Source of the DNA: an uncultured Holdemanella sp.
GTDB lineage: Bacteria; Bacillota_I; Bacilli_A; Erysipelotrichales; Erysipelotrichaceae
Assembly (NCBI RefSeq): GCF_934772795.1
Contig: NZ_CAKVMR010000049.1
Location: forward strand, 1 to 16,018
DNA: 16,018 bases
Direction of reading: 5' to 3'
The position numbers and the translations under genes are program-made. Below, piece by piece: positions 6,109 through 13,565 of this stretch (position 1 is its first letter; every line of letters starts with the position of its first letter). The notes beneath the pieces were generated by a model. That model did no database searches, was not told the origin of the DNA, and saw only the letters and a list, made by a program, of their open reading frames with translations.

Positions 6109-6240
6109 ATGACATTAGATTGGTTAGTTTACGCATTAGGTGTAGCAGCTGTTGTTTTCTTGGTTGGTATGTTCTTCAAGTATAAAAAGCACAATAGATA
6201 TGCCGATAAATTTGAAGACACATATCCAGACGCAAAGTAG
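6109..6240 (+). CDS. 43-residue single-pass membrane peptide
   Basis: ATG is preceded by AAAGGAGGAC, a strong Shine-Dalgarno site, and the frame ends with TAG after 43 residues. The first part MTLDWLVYALGVAAVV continues into a hydrophobic helix to about residue 23. It is followed by a strongly basic patch KYKKHNRY and an acidic tail DKFEDTYPDAK. The topology predicted by the positive-inside rule is N-out, C-in. It lies alone, 183 bases ahead of the plus-strand permease gene and divergent from the minus-strand operon. It could be a transporter-associated small subunit, a signalling or immunity peptide, or a membrane-active peptide. No family was recognised; the strong start signal makes it very likely a real gene. 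Confidence 0.7.
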   Translation: MTLDWLVYALGVAAVVFLVGMFFKYKKHNRYADKFEDTYPDAK

Positions 6241-6300
6241 GGTTATAGGATAATAAGTTTCCAAGACTGCAAGATAATATAAGTCCAAGTGGTTTTAATG

Positions 6301-6316
6301 TTCTATAAAAATAGAA
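6301..6316 (+). other. AT-rich hairpin between the small peptide and permease genes
   Basis: TTCTAT-AAAA-ATAGAA is a perfect 6-bp inverted repeat. It has no following T-run, so it is at best a weak attenuator or an RNA-processing site. Confidence 0.25.
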
Positions 6317-6423
6317 TTGTATGATTATACACAACATTATAGGTGCAGATGATAAATAATAATTTTAGTTTCAAAAGAAAGGATAATTGTTTACGGCTAT
6401 AAAAGTAAATATGGATATATTTC

Positions 6424-7299
6424 ATGAAAAAAAGATATTTTATATTGTGTGGTGTTTGTGTGATTATCTCTTTGTTTTTCTTGATTTATCAAGGGACTAC
6501 ATATTTTATGGTGTTGTCAAAATATTTTTCAGGTAAAGAACAATATTTGCAGGCTTATAGAGAAGCGTGCGTTGCTTATGGTGCAAGTTGTGAAGAAGTT
6601 AATGGATTAGTGTCATTAACAATACATTATTTTGATTCTGTAAAAGGAGATTTTGCGTATTTCATAGATCATGGAACAATGGCGTATGGCTATCTTGTTC
6701 CACTGTTATGTTTGTTTTCGGGATTAAACTTTCGTACATATTTAGATACGATATTTTCTTTAAATGCATATAGAAAGAAAGATTATGTTCGCTTTACATT
6801 GAGTGAAATGAATAAGGAATGTTTAAGATGTGCTCTTTCAATTTATTTATCCTATTTAATTTTATGGCTATTTGTTGGAATTGTTATTAATCCAACTAAT
6901 TCAGGAGAATTAACAAAATATTTTTTATCCGATGTGTTTGGAAAGAATCTATATATAGATCATCAGAGATGGTACTACTTACTGGAAGGAACAATTCGTT
7001 TTTTCTTTGTTCCATATGTATATGCGTTTTTAGGGACTACGATTGCATATACATTCAAGAGAAAGGTTGATATTGTCATATTTCCTTTAGCTTTTTATTA
7101 TGGTGTTAGTTTTATTGCTCAATTTTTGATTACCTGGAATATAGCATTTATTTATGTTGATCCAATAGCTATTATGGTCAATGGCGCAATTAGTGGATAC
7201 AGTAGTTTGCTTCTAATGTTATTTACAACTGTGATTTATGTTATATGCATAATTGTTGTTACATTAAAGAGTAAGAAGTGTGATTGTTATGCTAAATAA
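6424..7299 (+). CDS. Permease-like membrane protein of the plus-strand ABC cluster
   Basis: The product has 291 residues. ATG at 6424 follows an in-frame stop at 6406, so no longer form is possible, though the ribosome binding site is poor (AAAGGA lies 40 bases upstream). TM1 (about 5-22) is followed by a long probable extracellular loop with two Cys (EACVAYGASCEE) that could form a disulfide. About five more membrane segments follow. The loop NAYRKKDYVRFTLSEMNKE is placed as the RNNRFDVMIVSR loop of the minus-strand permease, suggesting that both are ABC-2-like permeases of one broad family. The C-terminus ends in a basic SKKCDCYAK and overlaps the next gene. It probably pairs with the second membrane protein and with the ATPase at 8026. 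Confidence 0.75.
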   Translation: MKKRYFILCGVCVIISLFFLIYQGTTYFMVLSKYFSGKEQYLQAYREACVAYGASCEEVNGLVSLTIHYFDSVKGDFAYFIDHGTMAYGYLVPLLCLFSGLNFRTYLDTIFSLNAYRKKDYVRFTLSEMNKECLRCALSIYLSYLILWLFVGIVINPTNSGELTKYFLSDVFGKNLYIDHQRWYYLLEGTIRFFFVPYVYAFLGTTIAYTFKRKVDIVIFPLAFYYGVSFIAQFLITWNIAFIYVDPIAIMVNGAISGYSSLLLMLFTTVIYVICIIVVTLKSKKCDCYAK

Positions 7300-8029
7300 A
7301 CTAAAAAGAATTAGTAAGCTATTAAGTAGGTATTTACTTTTGATTTTTGTGTTAACACTTATTTCAGTGTCTGTGTTTTTAAGAAATCTTAAAATGGTAA
7401 TGATAGAGTATGCACCGATAAAGAAAACTGATTCTTTATTTAGTGCCATTCGAATTGTACTAATGGACAAGAATTATAGTTCTGATTATGGGTTTATATA
7501 TCCAAATATGATTTCTATGATTGGTTTTATACTTTTTGTAATAGTAATACTATGGATTATAGAAGATAATAAAAATTTTCACTATAGCGAATATAATTTT
7601 TGGCAATATCGAATGTCAAAAGTATCATTTTTAAATAGTATCACAATTGACTTGGCTAAAAAATGCTTCTTTACTTGGCTTTCAATCTGCATTTTTATAG
7701 GGCTCCTTTGTGTTATTGAACATTGTGATATTTCAAACTTATTTATGATTTATATATATCTTATCCGTTTCTTTTCGCTACTGTTTGAAATTATCTTTTT
7801 GCGAACGATTTTTCAGATATTATACAAGAAAGAGTTTTTTGTATATCTACAATTTCTTTTGCTGATATTGATGGCATTTTTTGATAACTATTCTAAAACA
7901 AATTTAGTAACGATGAGTTCGAATAGCGTTTTTGAAGGAATATATTTTTGCATAATAATTGTGATGTCAGTTTTATCCTATTGTCTCATCAGAAAAATTT
8001 ACATAAATCAAAGCGAGGATTATTTATGA
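7289..8029 (+). CDS. Second permease-like membrane protein
   Basis: The product has 246 residues from the ATG at 7289; a GTG at 7280 would add three residues, and both overlap the previous gene. About six to seven membrane segments are visible, starting at residues 14-30. A loop FHYSEYNFWQYRMSKVSF after the second segment matches the position of the basic loop in the other permeases here. The stop codon overlaps the ATPase start in an ATGA arrangement, so the genes are translationally linked. It is probably a membrane subunit of the same transporter. No conserved catalytic motif. Confidence 0.75.
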   Translation: MLNKLKRISKLLSRYLLLIFVLTLISVSVFLRNLKMVMIEYAPIKKTDSLFSAIRIVLMDKNYSSDYGFIYPNMISMIGFILFVIVILWIIEDNKNFHYSEYNFWQYRMSKVSFLNSITIDLAKKCFFTWLSICIFIGLLCVIEHCDISNLFMIYIYLIRFFSLLFEIIFLRTIFQILYKKEFFVYLQFLLLILMAFFDNYSKTNLVTMSSNSVFEGIYFCIIIVMSVLSYCLIRKIYINQSEDYL

Positions 8030-8667
8030 TTAGTTTAAAAGGTGTTTCGAAATCTTATAAAGGTATAACAATTTTTGAAGATGTAAATATTACTTTTATG
8101 CCAAATAAGTGGAACTTCATTGAAGGAGTGAATGGGTCAGGAAAAAGTGTTTTATTAAAGCTTATATGTGGGTTTAGTAAACCAGATACGGGCATAGTTA
8201 CGGTAGATGATTATATTATTGGACAGGACTATGACTTTATACAAAATGCAGGGATCTGCATAAATTCACCAGATTTTTTTAACAATTTATCTGGAATGGA
8301 TAATTTGTTGGAAATCGCTAAAATAAAAAAGATAGTGACAAAAAATGAGATTTATCAATTTTGTAAATTATTCGGATTAGAGGAAGATATTAATAAAAAA
8401 TATAAGTATTATTCTTTAGGTATGAAGCAAAAGCTTAGGATTATTCAAGCAATAATGGAAAGTCCAAATATTTTAATATTAGATGAACCTTTTGATGCTT
8501 TAGATAAACAAGCTAAACTAATTATGCAAAATTACCTAAATGATTTTATCAAAAAAGAGAATCATTATTTAATATATACTAGTCATTCGAATGAACACAA
8601 AGACTTTGCAGATGTAATTTATAGCATAGATGCTAAAACAATTGAACAAATTACTAATGATGAATAA
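8026..8667 (+). CDS. Short ABC ATPase with Asn at the Q-loop position
   Basis: The product has 213 residues. The ATG at 8026 has GCGAGGA upstream and overlaps the permease stop by four bases (ATGA); longer upstream starts lie inside the permease gene. Walker A is GVNGSGKS (34-41), the signature YSLGMKQK (129-136), Walker B ILILDEP (149-155), and the H-loop His is His187. The run GMKQKLRIIQAIMES is nearly the same as in the minus-strand ATPase, so the two share ancestry. Where that protein has Glu75 in IENP, this one has ICINSP with Asn80, and no Gln or Glu is found at the Q-loop. The catalytic Glu of Walker B is present. It should drive the two membrane proteins upstream. Confidence 0.85.
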   Translation: MISLKGVSKSYKGITIFEDVNITFMPNKWNFIEGVNGSGKSVLLKLICGFSKPDTGIVTVDDYIIGQDYDFIQNAGICINSPDFFNNLSGMDNLLEIAKIKKIVTKNEIYQFCKLFGLEEDINKKYKYYSLGMKQKLRIIQAIMESPNILILDEPFDALDKQAKLIMQNYLNDFIKKENHYLIYTSHSNEHKDFADVIYSIDAKTIEQITNDE

Positions 8668-8701
8668 CAATAATTTTCAGATAGGAAAAGGGGGTGGACC
8701 T

Positions 8702-9355
8702 ATGAAGAGGTATGCAGCGGCATTGTTAAGTCTATTATTGTTTTGTGGATGTTCGAATATAACACCAAATAATGAAAAAGTTGAGGTTAGTCAGGAAAAG
8801 CTAGAGAATATGACAGCCTTATATACTGGTCTTGCAGAAGCAAATGAAACAATTGATAATAAGTCGAAGATTGGTGTATGGGCCTATTATGAGGATGGTA
8901 CAAAAGAATTCATTACGGAAGGATGGACTGTCAAAGAGCCTGTCACATTAGAAGCTGGAAAGACTTCAGAGGTTACCGTTGAATATCGGGGCTTAGAAAG
9001 TACGATTATGGTTGAATGTAGTAAAGTGGATGAAGCGTCCTTTAAAGCAGAGTCACAATCGCCTGATCAATCGGATTTGGAGGTTACACATTCTAAGTGG
9101 TATGGAAAGAAATTGACATATACGGGCAAAATCATTGCTCGAGTGGATGATAAAGATTTTAGAGGATATATGATAAATATTTTTGATGATAAGTCATATG
9201 TTTGTGTACTGGATGTAAATAAGGAATTTGATTTTAAAAAAGATCAGACTGTTACATTCTGGGCATATGGGCTTGGGCGTGTGGAATCCAAAGGCTTGTT
9301 TGGAAAAGAGAGAAGTTGTATTGCGTTTAAGGCAAAATACATGGAAGAAGTATAA
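8702..9355 (+). CDS. Lipoprotein with Ig-like and OB-fold-like regions
   Basis: The product has 217 residues. The ATG at 8702 is chosen because GGAAAAGGGGGTGG precedes it and a lipoprotein signal follows: MKRYAAALLSLLLFCGC, with lipidation expected at Cys17. The first mature half (about 45-115) reads like a small beta-sandwich (DGTKEFITEGWTV, then EAGKTSEVTVEYRGLE). The second half (about 130-217, WYGKKLTYTGKI through QTVTFWAYGLG) resembles an OB-fold of the tRNA_anti-like kind found in Bacillota lipoproteins. The gene follows the ATPase gene by 34 bases and is probably in the same operon. It may act as an extracellular partner or immunity lipoprotein of the ABC transporter, as LanI-type lipoproteins do. 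The domain calls are by eye. Confidence 0.7.
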   Translation: MKRYAAALLSLLLFCGCSNITPNNEKVEVSQEKLENMTALYTGLAEANETIDNKSKIGVWAYYEDGTKEFITEGWTVKEPVTLEAGKTSEVTVEYRGLESTIMVECSKVDEASFKAESQSPDQSDLEVTHSKWYGKKLTYTGKIIARVDDKDFRGYMINIFDDKSYVCVLDVNKEFDFKKDQTVTFWAYGLGRVESKGLFGKERSCIAFKAKYMEEV

Positions 9356-9397
9356 GTGCGTATTTGAAGAATTGAAAATGGTAAGGAGGCCAAACTT

Positions 9398-9760
9398 ATG
9401 AATTTAAATGATTATGTTAAATTTGATGATTCTTGTAAACAATTTGAGATTATTACTGGAACACAAGGAAAATACTCTTATGATGATGTGATAAGAGTAT
9501 CTGTTTTAAATGAAAAGGCAAAGTATAAGGGAAAAGGAATTCCATTTACAGCTGTACTTCCAGGTGGACCATTACCATCTGGCTTATTTCAGAATCCATA
9601 TTTGTATGTTGGAGTGAAGATTGTTTTAAAGGACGAAACTGTATTAGCTATTTATGTGTCGAAAGAAAAGACAACGGTCAATACAGATCAGTACATACAA
9701 GATCGTAAGATCGCAAAGAAGATAGAGGAGATGATTAAAAATGTGTGTGAAATTTCATGA
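9398..9760 (+). CDS. Small cytosolic protein of unknown function, paralogue 1
   Basis: The product has 120 residues, with a clear GTAAGGAGG before the ATG. It has no signal or membrane segment. It begins NDYVKFDDSCKQFEI and carries PFTAVLPGG, LYVGVKIVLKD, LAIYVSKEK and NTDQYIQD. The same ordered motifs occur in the next gene, so the two arose by tandem duplication. The strand-rich first part with a C-terminal helix (IAKKIEEMIKNV) could be a PH-like fold, but this is only a guess. The gene follows the lipoprotein gene by 42 bases and overlaps its paralogue by 20 bases. The function is unknown. Confidence 0.65.
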   Translation: MNLNDYVKFDDSCKQFEIITGTQGKYSYDDVIRVSVLNEKAKYKGKGIPFTAVLPGGPLPSGLFQNPYLYVGVKIVLKDETVLAIYVSKEKTTVNTDQYIQDRKIAKKIEEMIKNVCEIS

Positions 9761-10082
9761 TGAAGAAAAAAGATTAGAAGTAAATGGTGGAGCGAGTTGT
9801 TTATATAATGATATTCAAAAGCTTTCCATTCAAAACGAAGATGCAAATTTTAAAGGAAAAACTAAACCATTTACACATACTATATTAGGTGGAGCTACAT
9901 TTATGGCTGGTGCAGTAGAACCAATGATGTATGTTGGTATTAAAGTTGTTTTAAAAGATAATAGCGTATTACCAATATATGTTTCCAAGGAAAAAGTGTT
10001 ATTTAATAGTGATAAGTATTTAAATGATGTTAAAGAAGCAAATGCTATATTGAAAGAATTGGAAAAAAGATTGCAATCTTAA
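9741..10082 (+). CDS. Small cytosolic protein of unknown function, paralogue 2
   Basis: The product has 113 residues. ATG is preceded by GAGGAG about 10 bases upstream, inside the end of the first paralogue. Matching elements are VKFHDEEKRLEV, PFTHTILGG, MYVGIKVVLKD, LPIYVSKEK and NSDKYLND, with the same C-terminal helix (AILKELEKRL). Identity to its neighbour is estimated by eye at roughly 35-40 percent, so the duplication is old and the copies have diverged, perhaps to form a heterodimer. No catalytic motif is seen. A hairpin follows directly after the stop. Confidence 0.65.
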   Translation: MCVKFHDEEKRLEVNGGASCLYNDIQKLSIQNEDANFKGKTKPFTHTILGGATFMAGAVEPMMYVGIKVVLKDNSVLPIYVSKEKVLFNSDKYLNDVKEANAILKELEKRLQS

Positions 10083-10084
10083 AA

Positions 10085-10114
10085 TTGTTACATTCTAGGC
10101 ATAGGGTGTAACAA
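10085..10114 (+). other. Hairpin between paralogue 2 and the DUF975 gene
   Basis: TTGTTACA (10085-10092) and TGTAACAA (10107-10114) are perfect 8-bp arms around 14 bases. The following bases are A, not T, so it is not a normal plus-strand terminator. It may be an operator or an mRNA-stabilising stem. Confidence 0.35.
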
Positions 10115-10163
10115 AAAAATTGAAGAATCGATATTAAGCATAAAGAAAGTAAGGTGAAATAAT

Positions 10164-10859
10164 ATGTGGAACCGACAACAAGTTAAAGAACAAGCTAAAC
10201 AAATCATGAAACGCAACTATTGGAAGATGCTTGTGGTTACATTAATTGCAGGAATATTGAATGCTGAATATGTAGATCTTATTCAAGCAGTAGAAGATTT
10301 TATACCTGACAATGTATTGCCAAGTATGTTTTCTTCAATTCTTACGATTCTATCGGGTGGTTTTTTTGTAGGATTGCTTTCTTCGATTTTCATTGGTAAT
10401 GTCATTAGAGTCGGAGAATATAATTATTTCATTAAAAATCATTATGGAAATCCTGCGTTAAATGAAATATTTCAAGGCTTTAAAGGAAATTATTTAAATG
10501 TCGTAAAAATAATGCTTATCATGGAATTAAAAATAATGCTTTGGCTTTTATTGCTTGTGGTTCCTGGAATTATCAAAGCGTATGAATATTCTATGATTCC
10601 ATATCTATTGGCGGAGAACCCTAATATTACTATGGATGAAGCTTTCTCGTTGTCTAAACAAATGACTACTGGACAAAAGATGAATCTGTTTGTATTAGAT
10701 TTATCTTTTCTAGGATGGTATTTTCTAGGCTTTCTTTGCTTTGGAATTGGAGCATTGTTTGTGAAGCCATATGATGTAGCTGCGTTTACAGAGGTTTATT
10801 TGATTCTAAAAGAATCTGTAAAGAAGGATGAGTGTGCAACGGATATTCAAACTGATTAG
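10164..10859 (+). CDS. DUF975 family membrane protein
   Basis: The product has 231 residues. ATG is preceded by GTAAGGTG. The N-terminus WNRQQVKEQAKQIMKRNYWKML is typical of DUF975 proteins, which start with a basic amphipathic helix and then the first membrane segment. Next come IRVGEYNYFIKN, a cytoplasmic stretch NEIFQGFKGNYLNVVKI, the characteristic VVPGIIKAYEYSMIPYLLAENP, and MTMDEAFSLSKQMTTGQK. About five to six membrane segments are visible. The biochemical role of the family is unknown. It is common in Bacillota and often lies near cell-envelope or bacteriocin genes. The gene is followed by a terminator, so it ends this transcription run. Confidence 0.8.
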   Translation: MWNRQQVKEQAKQIMKRNYWKMLVVTLIAGILNAEYVDLIQAVEDFIPDNVLPSMFSSILTILSGGFFVGLLSSIFIGNVIRVGEYNYFIKNHYGNPALNEIFQGFKGNYLNVVKIMLIMELKIMLWLLLLVVPGIIKAYEYSMIPYLLAENPNITMDEAFSLSKQMTTGQKMNLFVLDLSFLGWYFLGFLCFGIGALFVKPYDVAAFTEVYLILKESVKKDECATDIQTD

Positions 10860-10913
10860 AAATGAAAAATCTCTATTGATTAATATAACAATATAAATCC
10901 ATGATGGATAATA

Positions 10914-10947
10914 AAAGAGTATCACTTGTTGTAGGTGATACTTTTTT
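10914..10947 (+). terminator. Terminator after the DUF975 gene
   Basis: AGTATCAC (10918-10925) pairs with GTGATACT (10935-10942) around nine bases. It is followed by T to 10947 and preceded by A, so it could work in both directions. Confidence 0.8.
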
Positions 10948-10994
10948 GATTGTCTGATATGCATTTGTACGATAGTGAAAATGATGAAAAACAA

Positions 10995-11022
10995 TTGAAA
11001 AGGAAGCAAAAAGGTTTACAAT
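10995..11022 (+). promoter_or_regulatory. Promoter separated from its gene by IS66
   Basis: TTGAAA (10995-11000), a 16-bp spacer and TACAAT (11017-11022) make a good sigma-A-type promoter. The predicted start lies in the target duplication at 11027-11034. Before the insertion, the -10 would have been 47 bases from the exporter ATG now at 13566. It now fires into the IS, antisense to tnpC. Confidence 0.6.
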
Positions 11023-11034
11023 GTTAGATATATA

Positions 11035-11063
11035 GTAGGCGTCAAATAGAGCCCATATTAAAA
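11035..11063. repeat. Left terminal inverted repeat of the IS66 element
   Basis: The sequence begins GTAGGCGTCAAATAGAGCCC and matches the reverse complement of 13494-13522 except at its fourth base (G in place of A). Confidence 0.95.
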
Positions 11064-11105
11064 GATCCGATTTGAAATGATACAATGTCATTGTCAATCG
11101 GATCT
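11063..11105. terminator. Stem-loop after tnpC inside the IS
   Basis: AGATCCGATT (11063-11072) pairs with AATCGGATCT (11096-11105), with a further short stem inside the loop. It lies between the tnpC stop and the left inverted repeat. It probably ends the transposase mRNA or blocks read-in from outside. No long U-run follows. Confidence 0.45.
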
Positions 11106-11108
11106 GTT

Positions 11109-12803
11109 CTATTTTACATATAGATTCTTTGGCAGCTGTTTAGAGTACGGCAATACACTATTTATGATTTCGTTTGATAATCCTTTGGTGCTCAATGTAT
11201 CCAACACATATTCCAGATATTTATATGGATTTAGTTTATTCATTTTTGCGGATTCTATCAAACTGAAATATATGGTACTTGCTTTGGCTCCGTTTTTTGT
11301 ATTTGAAAATAAGAAATTCTTTCTGGCTATTACGAATGGTTTGATTCTTTGTTCAGCTAGATTGTTGCTTAATTCGCAGCGACCATCTTTAAAGAAATTT
11401 CTTAGATACTCTTCTTCATGGAATGTATAACTGATTGCTGATCCCATTTTTCCTTTTGGCAGGTATTGGCCTTCTATTTCATGAAGGTACGCAAAAAAAT
11501 CATTGAATATAGGTAATGACTCTTCCTGACGTCTCTTATAGCGTTCGGTTGGTGTTGCGCCTTCTTTTTTCAATGTTTCTTCAATTTTGAACAGTTTGTT
11601 TATATAATGGATCGCTATCAGAATATTTTTATATCCAGGGTGGCTGTCAAGATATTCGATCCTTTCTTCTCTTGTGGAAAGCTTTCGAATTTCTTTTTCT
11701 CCAACGGATGCTTTCTGGGCTTCTACGAATTTCCTTCGTACATGCGCCATGCATCCAACAACCATCAGACAAATATCCTTATGATATGCTTCGTATCCAT
11801 CACTGTGGGCTATGGCGTGGCTGTCTTCTCCAAGTATCATTGTCGCATTTTCGTATTTGCGATTTCCTGGACTGAAGTACAGTGCCATCTGATTGGTTTC
11901 GAATGTTCCACTCATTCCCATCCACACATATCCCTTTTTTCGACCGTCCTTACAGTCTTCAATGATTTGCAGTGGTGTTTCATCCAAATGTACAATCTCC
12001 AGCTTTTTAAAGTCTTCACACATCTGATCGAATACATATTCGAGATAATCATTTGAACACTGCATCATCCAGTTGCTCATATTTTGACGGTTGATACATA
12101 TATTCTGTCTGTTCAGATCCTGTTCTTGTCTATATAGTGGTGTTCCCAATACATATTTATTATATGCCAAACCTGCAACAGCACTTGATGTTACAACGCT
12201 GCCTTCAATAAGACGAACTGGTTTATCTTTAGGTTCTACACAAACAATTCCATCACTTTCCTTTGAACATTCAGGACACACATAGTTATGGATTACATGT
12301 TTGATCAAGAACCATTCTGCTGGTTTGTGTTTTAATTCGTACGAAATCGTTGGCTTTAACTCTTTCATCAAAGAACCACACTCTGGACATGATCTGTCTT
12401 TTAATGAATGATGGATTGTTTCTTTTATTTCCAAATCTGAATAATCATTCTCTTTCGTTTTTGGCTTTCTCTTTTTGCCTTTTTTTGTATCCTTGACCTC
12501 AGGTTCCAATAAATCTACCGGATTCACATTATCAAGTGTCTTTTCGATTTCATTGAATAAAGGAAGCATTTCCAGACTTGTCTTTTCAGAAGTTGAGCCA
12601 AACTTGCTTCTTTTCATAGATGCAAGCTGATCCAAATATGTCATTTTAGAAATCGTTTCTCCAATCGCATATTCCATCAGCTCTTCACGGTCCATTTTTT
12701 CAAGCTTTTCTTGTAATTTATTAATTTCTTCAACATTTATCATACGCATAATATTATACCACAAATATGCATAAATCTCCCGTAAATAAAGCACTTTATG
12801 CAT
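11109..12803 (-). CDS. tnpC: IS66 transposase (TnpC, DDE type)
   Basis: The product has 564 residues, or about 546 if MRMINVEEINKL is the true start. The longer form starts in an overlap of 8 bases with tnpB, which fits coupled translation. The N-terminal part is a coiled-coil (EEINKLQEKLEKMDREEL) followed by a basic linker (KKGKKRKPKTK). A zinc-finger has CPEC and, 40 residues on, CPEC again. The catalytic core shows the IS66 DDE residues in VHLDETP, AHSDGYEAYH and NNLAEQRIKP. The C-terminal LNPYKYLEYVLDTL is the usual IS66 end. It catalyses strand cleavage and transfer. The length is normal for the family and I see no frameshift. Confidence 0.95.
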   Translation of the reverse strand: MHKVLYLREIYAYLWYNIMRMINVEEINKLQEKLEKMDREELMEYAIGETISKMTYLDQLASMKRSKFGSTSEKTSLEMLPLFNEIEKTLDNVNPVDLLEPEVKDTKKGKKRKPKTKENDYSDLEIKETIHHSLKDRSCPECGSLMKELKPTISYELKHKPAEWFLIKHVIHNYVCPECSKESDGIVCVEPKDKPVRLIEGSVVTSSAVAGLAYNKYVLGTPLYRQEQDLNRQNICINRQNMSNWMMQCSNDYLEYVFDQMCEDFKKLEIVHLDETPLQIIEDCKDGRKKGYVWMGMSGTFETNQMALYFSPGNRKYENATMILGEDSHAIAHSDGYEAYHKDICLMVVGCMAHVRRKFVEAQKASVGEKEIRKLSTREERIEYLDSHPGYKNILIAIHYINKLFKIEETLKKEGATPTERYKRRQEESLPIFNDFFAYLHEIEGQYLPKGKMGSAISYTFHEEEYLRNFFKDGRCELSNNLAEQRIKPFVIARKNFLFSNTKNGAKASTIYFSLIESAKMNKLNPYKYLEYVLDTLSTKGLSNEIINSVLPYSKQLPKNLYVK

Positions 12804-13158
12804 ATTTATATAATTTATTTTCGAAAGCTTTTTTCTGTTCCATCTTCAAACCTTCAAGAAGCCATCTCAGCTGCTGTTTCGTTATTGTAGCTATGCCATC
12901 ATCACGAACCGGAAACTGAAAATGGCCCTTTTCTAGTCTTTTATACAAAAGCCAGAATCCATTTCCGTCCCAGTACAGACACTTTATTTTATTTCTGTGT
13001 TTGTTGCAGAATATGAACAATGTATCTTGAAATGGACTTATCTGGTACAGATCCTGAATGATAGATGCATATCCATCAATTCCTTTTCTCAGATCTGTAA
13101 CATTCTTTACAATATAAATCTCTGGAATATCATCAAAACTAATCATAATGTCAAACAT
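12796..13158 (-). CDS. tnpB: IS66 accessory protein TnpB
   Basis: The product has 120 residues. It contains the IS66 Orf2 hallmarks: VTDLRKGIDGYASI, the stretch DTLFIFCNKHRNKIKCLYWDGNGFWLLYKRLE and the basic C-terminal part. It is essential for IS66 transposition together with TnpA and TnpC, but its activity is not known in detail. The start overlaps tnpA by 16 bases. A second ATG at 13146 would overlap the tnpA stop as ATGA, and either could be used. Confidence 0.95.
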   Translation of the reverse strand: MFDIMISFDDIPEIYIVKNVTDLRKGIDGYASIIQDLYQISPFQDTLFIFCNKHRNKIKCLYWDGNGFWLLYKRLEKGHFQFPVRDDGIATITKQQLRWLLEGLKMEQKKAFENKLYKYA

Positions 13159-13445
13159 ATTTTTATGATTCTTTGTATATCACTGTCCGGAGCAGATGCA
13201 TTAAATTCAAAACTCATACCATTTAATTTGAAACTAATGCACCCAGTGTTTGAAGATCCAATATCATCATTCACTTCAACAGCTACAAGAGAAGGTGTTT
13301 CAACAGTCTTTTTATATCTGGTTCTTGCATTGTAGAATGCTTTGTCAGATATACCATGAAGCTTACAATACTGAGAAATGCTCAATTCACTAGATTCCTG
13401 ATCTGCGAATATATGCATCCAATCCACTTTTGAAGTACCTGGCAT
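13143..13445 (-). CDS. tnpA: IS66 accessory protein TnpA
   Basis: The product has 100 residues, with an AAGGAGG site upstream of the ATG. The N-terminal VDWMHIFADQESSELSISQY and CKLHGISDKAFYNARTRYKK form the helix-turn-helix region typical of IS66 TnpA (IS3 OrfA-like), which should bind the element ends. The C-terminal part ends FNASAPDSDIQRIIKI. It is the first gene of the tnpA-tnpB-tnpC operon. Confidence 0.9.
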   Translation of the reverse strand: MPGTSKVDWMHIFADQESSELSISQYCKLHGISDKAFYNARTRYKKTVETPSLVAVEVNDDIGSSNTGCISFKLNGMSFEFNASAPDSDIQRIIKICLTL

Positions 13446-13493
13446 AAAAATACGACCTCCTTGTGGCTCTATTATTTCACAAAGAGATCGTTA

Positions 13494-13522
13494 TTTTAAT
13501 ATGGGCTCTATTTGACGCTTAC
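13494..13522. repeat. Right terminal inverted repeat of the IS66 element
   Basis: This is the partner of 11035-11063 with one mismatch. Facing outward it contains TTGACG (13512-13517), a good -35, but no -10 stands 16-18 bases on in the flanking DNA (the base run there is GATTCA). Confidence 0.95.
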
Positions 13523-13565
13523 GATATATAGAAAGATTCACCGAGAGTATAAAAGAGATCCAATT

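Larger units (their letters stand above)
11035..13522 (-). mobile_element. IS66-family insertion sequence, complete
   Basis: The element is 2488 bp, with 29-bp terminal inverted repeats (11035-11063 and 13494-13522) that differ at one base. The tips are GTAGGCGTC on the left and GTAAGCGTC on the right, as expected for IS66. An 8-bp target duplication GATATATA flanks it (11027-11034 and 13523-13530), the length known for IS66. It carries tnpA, tnpB and tnpC in order on the minus strand, all open, with overlapping ends. A perfect duplication and intact frames point to a recent insertion by an active element. Confidence 0.95.

Noticed and set aside
6376..6534. TTG-started frame after AAAGGA overlapping the permease start
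   Set aside because: The peptide has no protein-like pattern and ends inside the permease gene; the permease frame has clear membrane segments.
7264..7470. Minus-strand 68-residue frame
   Set aside because: It is antisense to two well-supported membrane protein genes.
10806..11097. Minus-strand frames between DUF975 and the IS66 end
   Set aside because: They run through a terminator and the IS inverted repeat, with no start signals.
11109..12285. Plus-strand open frames inside the IS66 transposase gene
   Set aside because: They are antisense to tnpC, lack ribosome binding sites and have no protein-like features beyond chance.
13512..13565. N-terminal extension of the exporter from a TTG in the IS end
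   Set aside because: There is no ribosome binding site, and the sequence before the insertion has an in-frame TAG just upstream, so the extension exists only because of the insertion.
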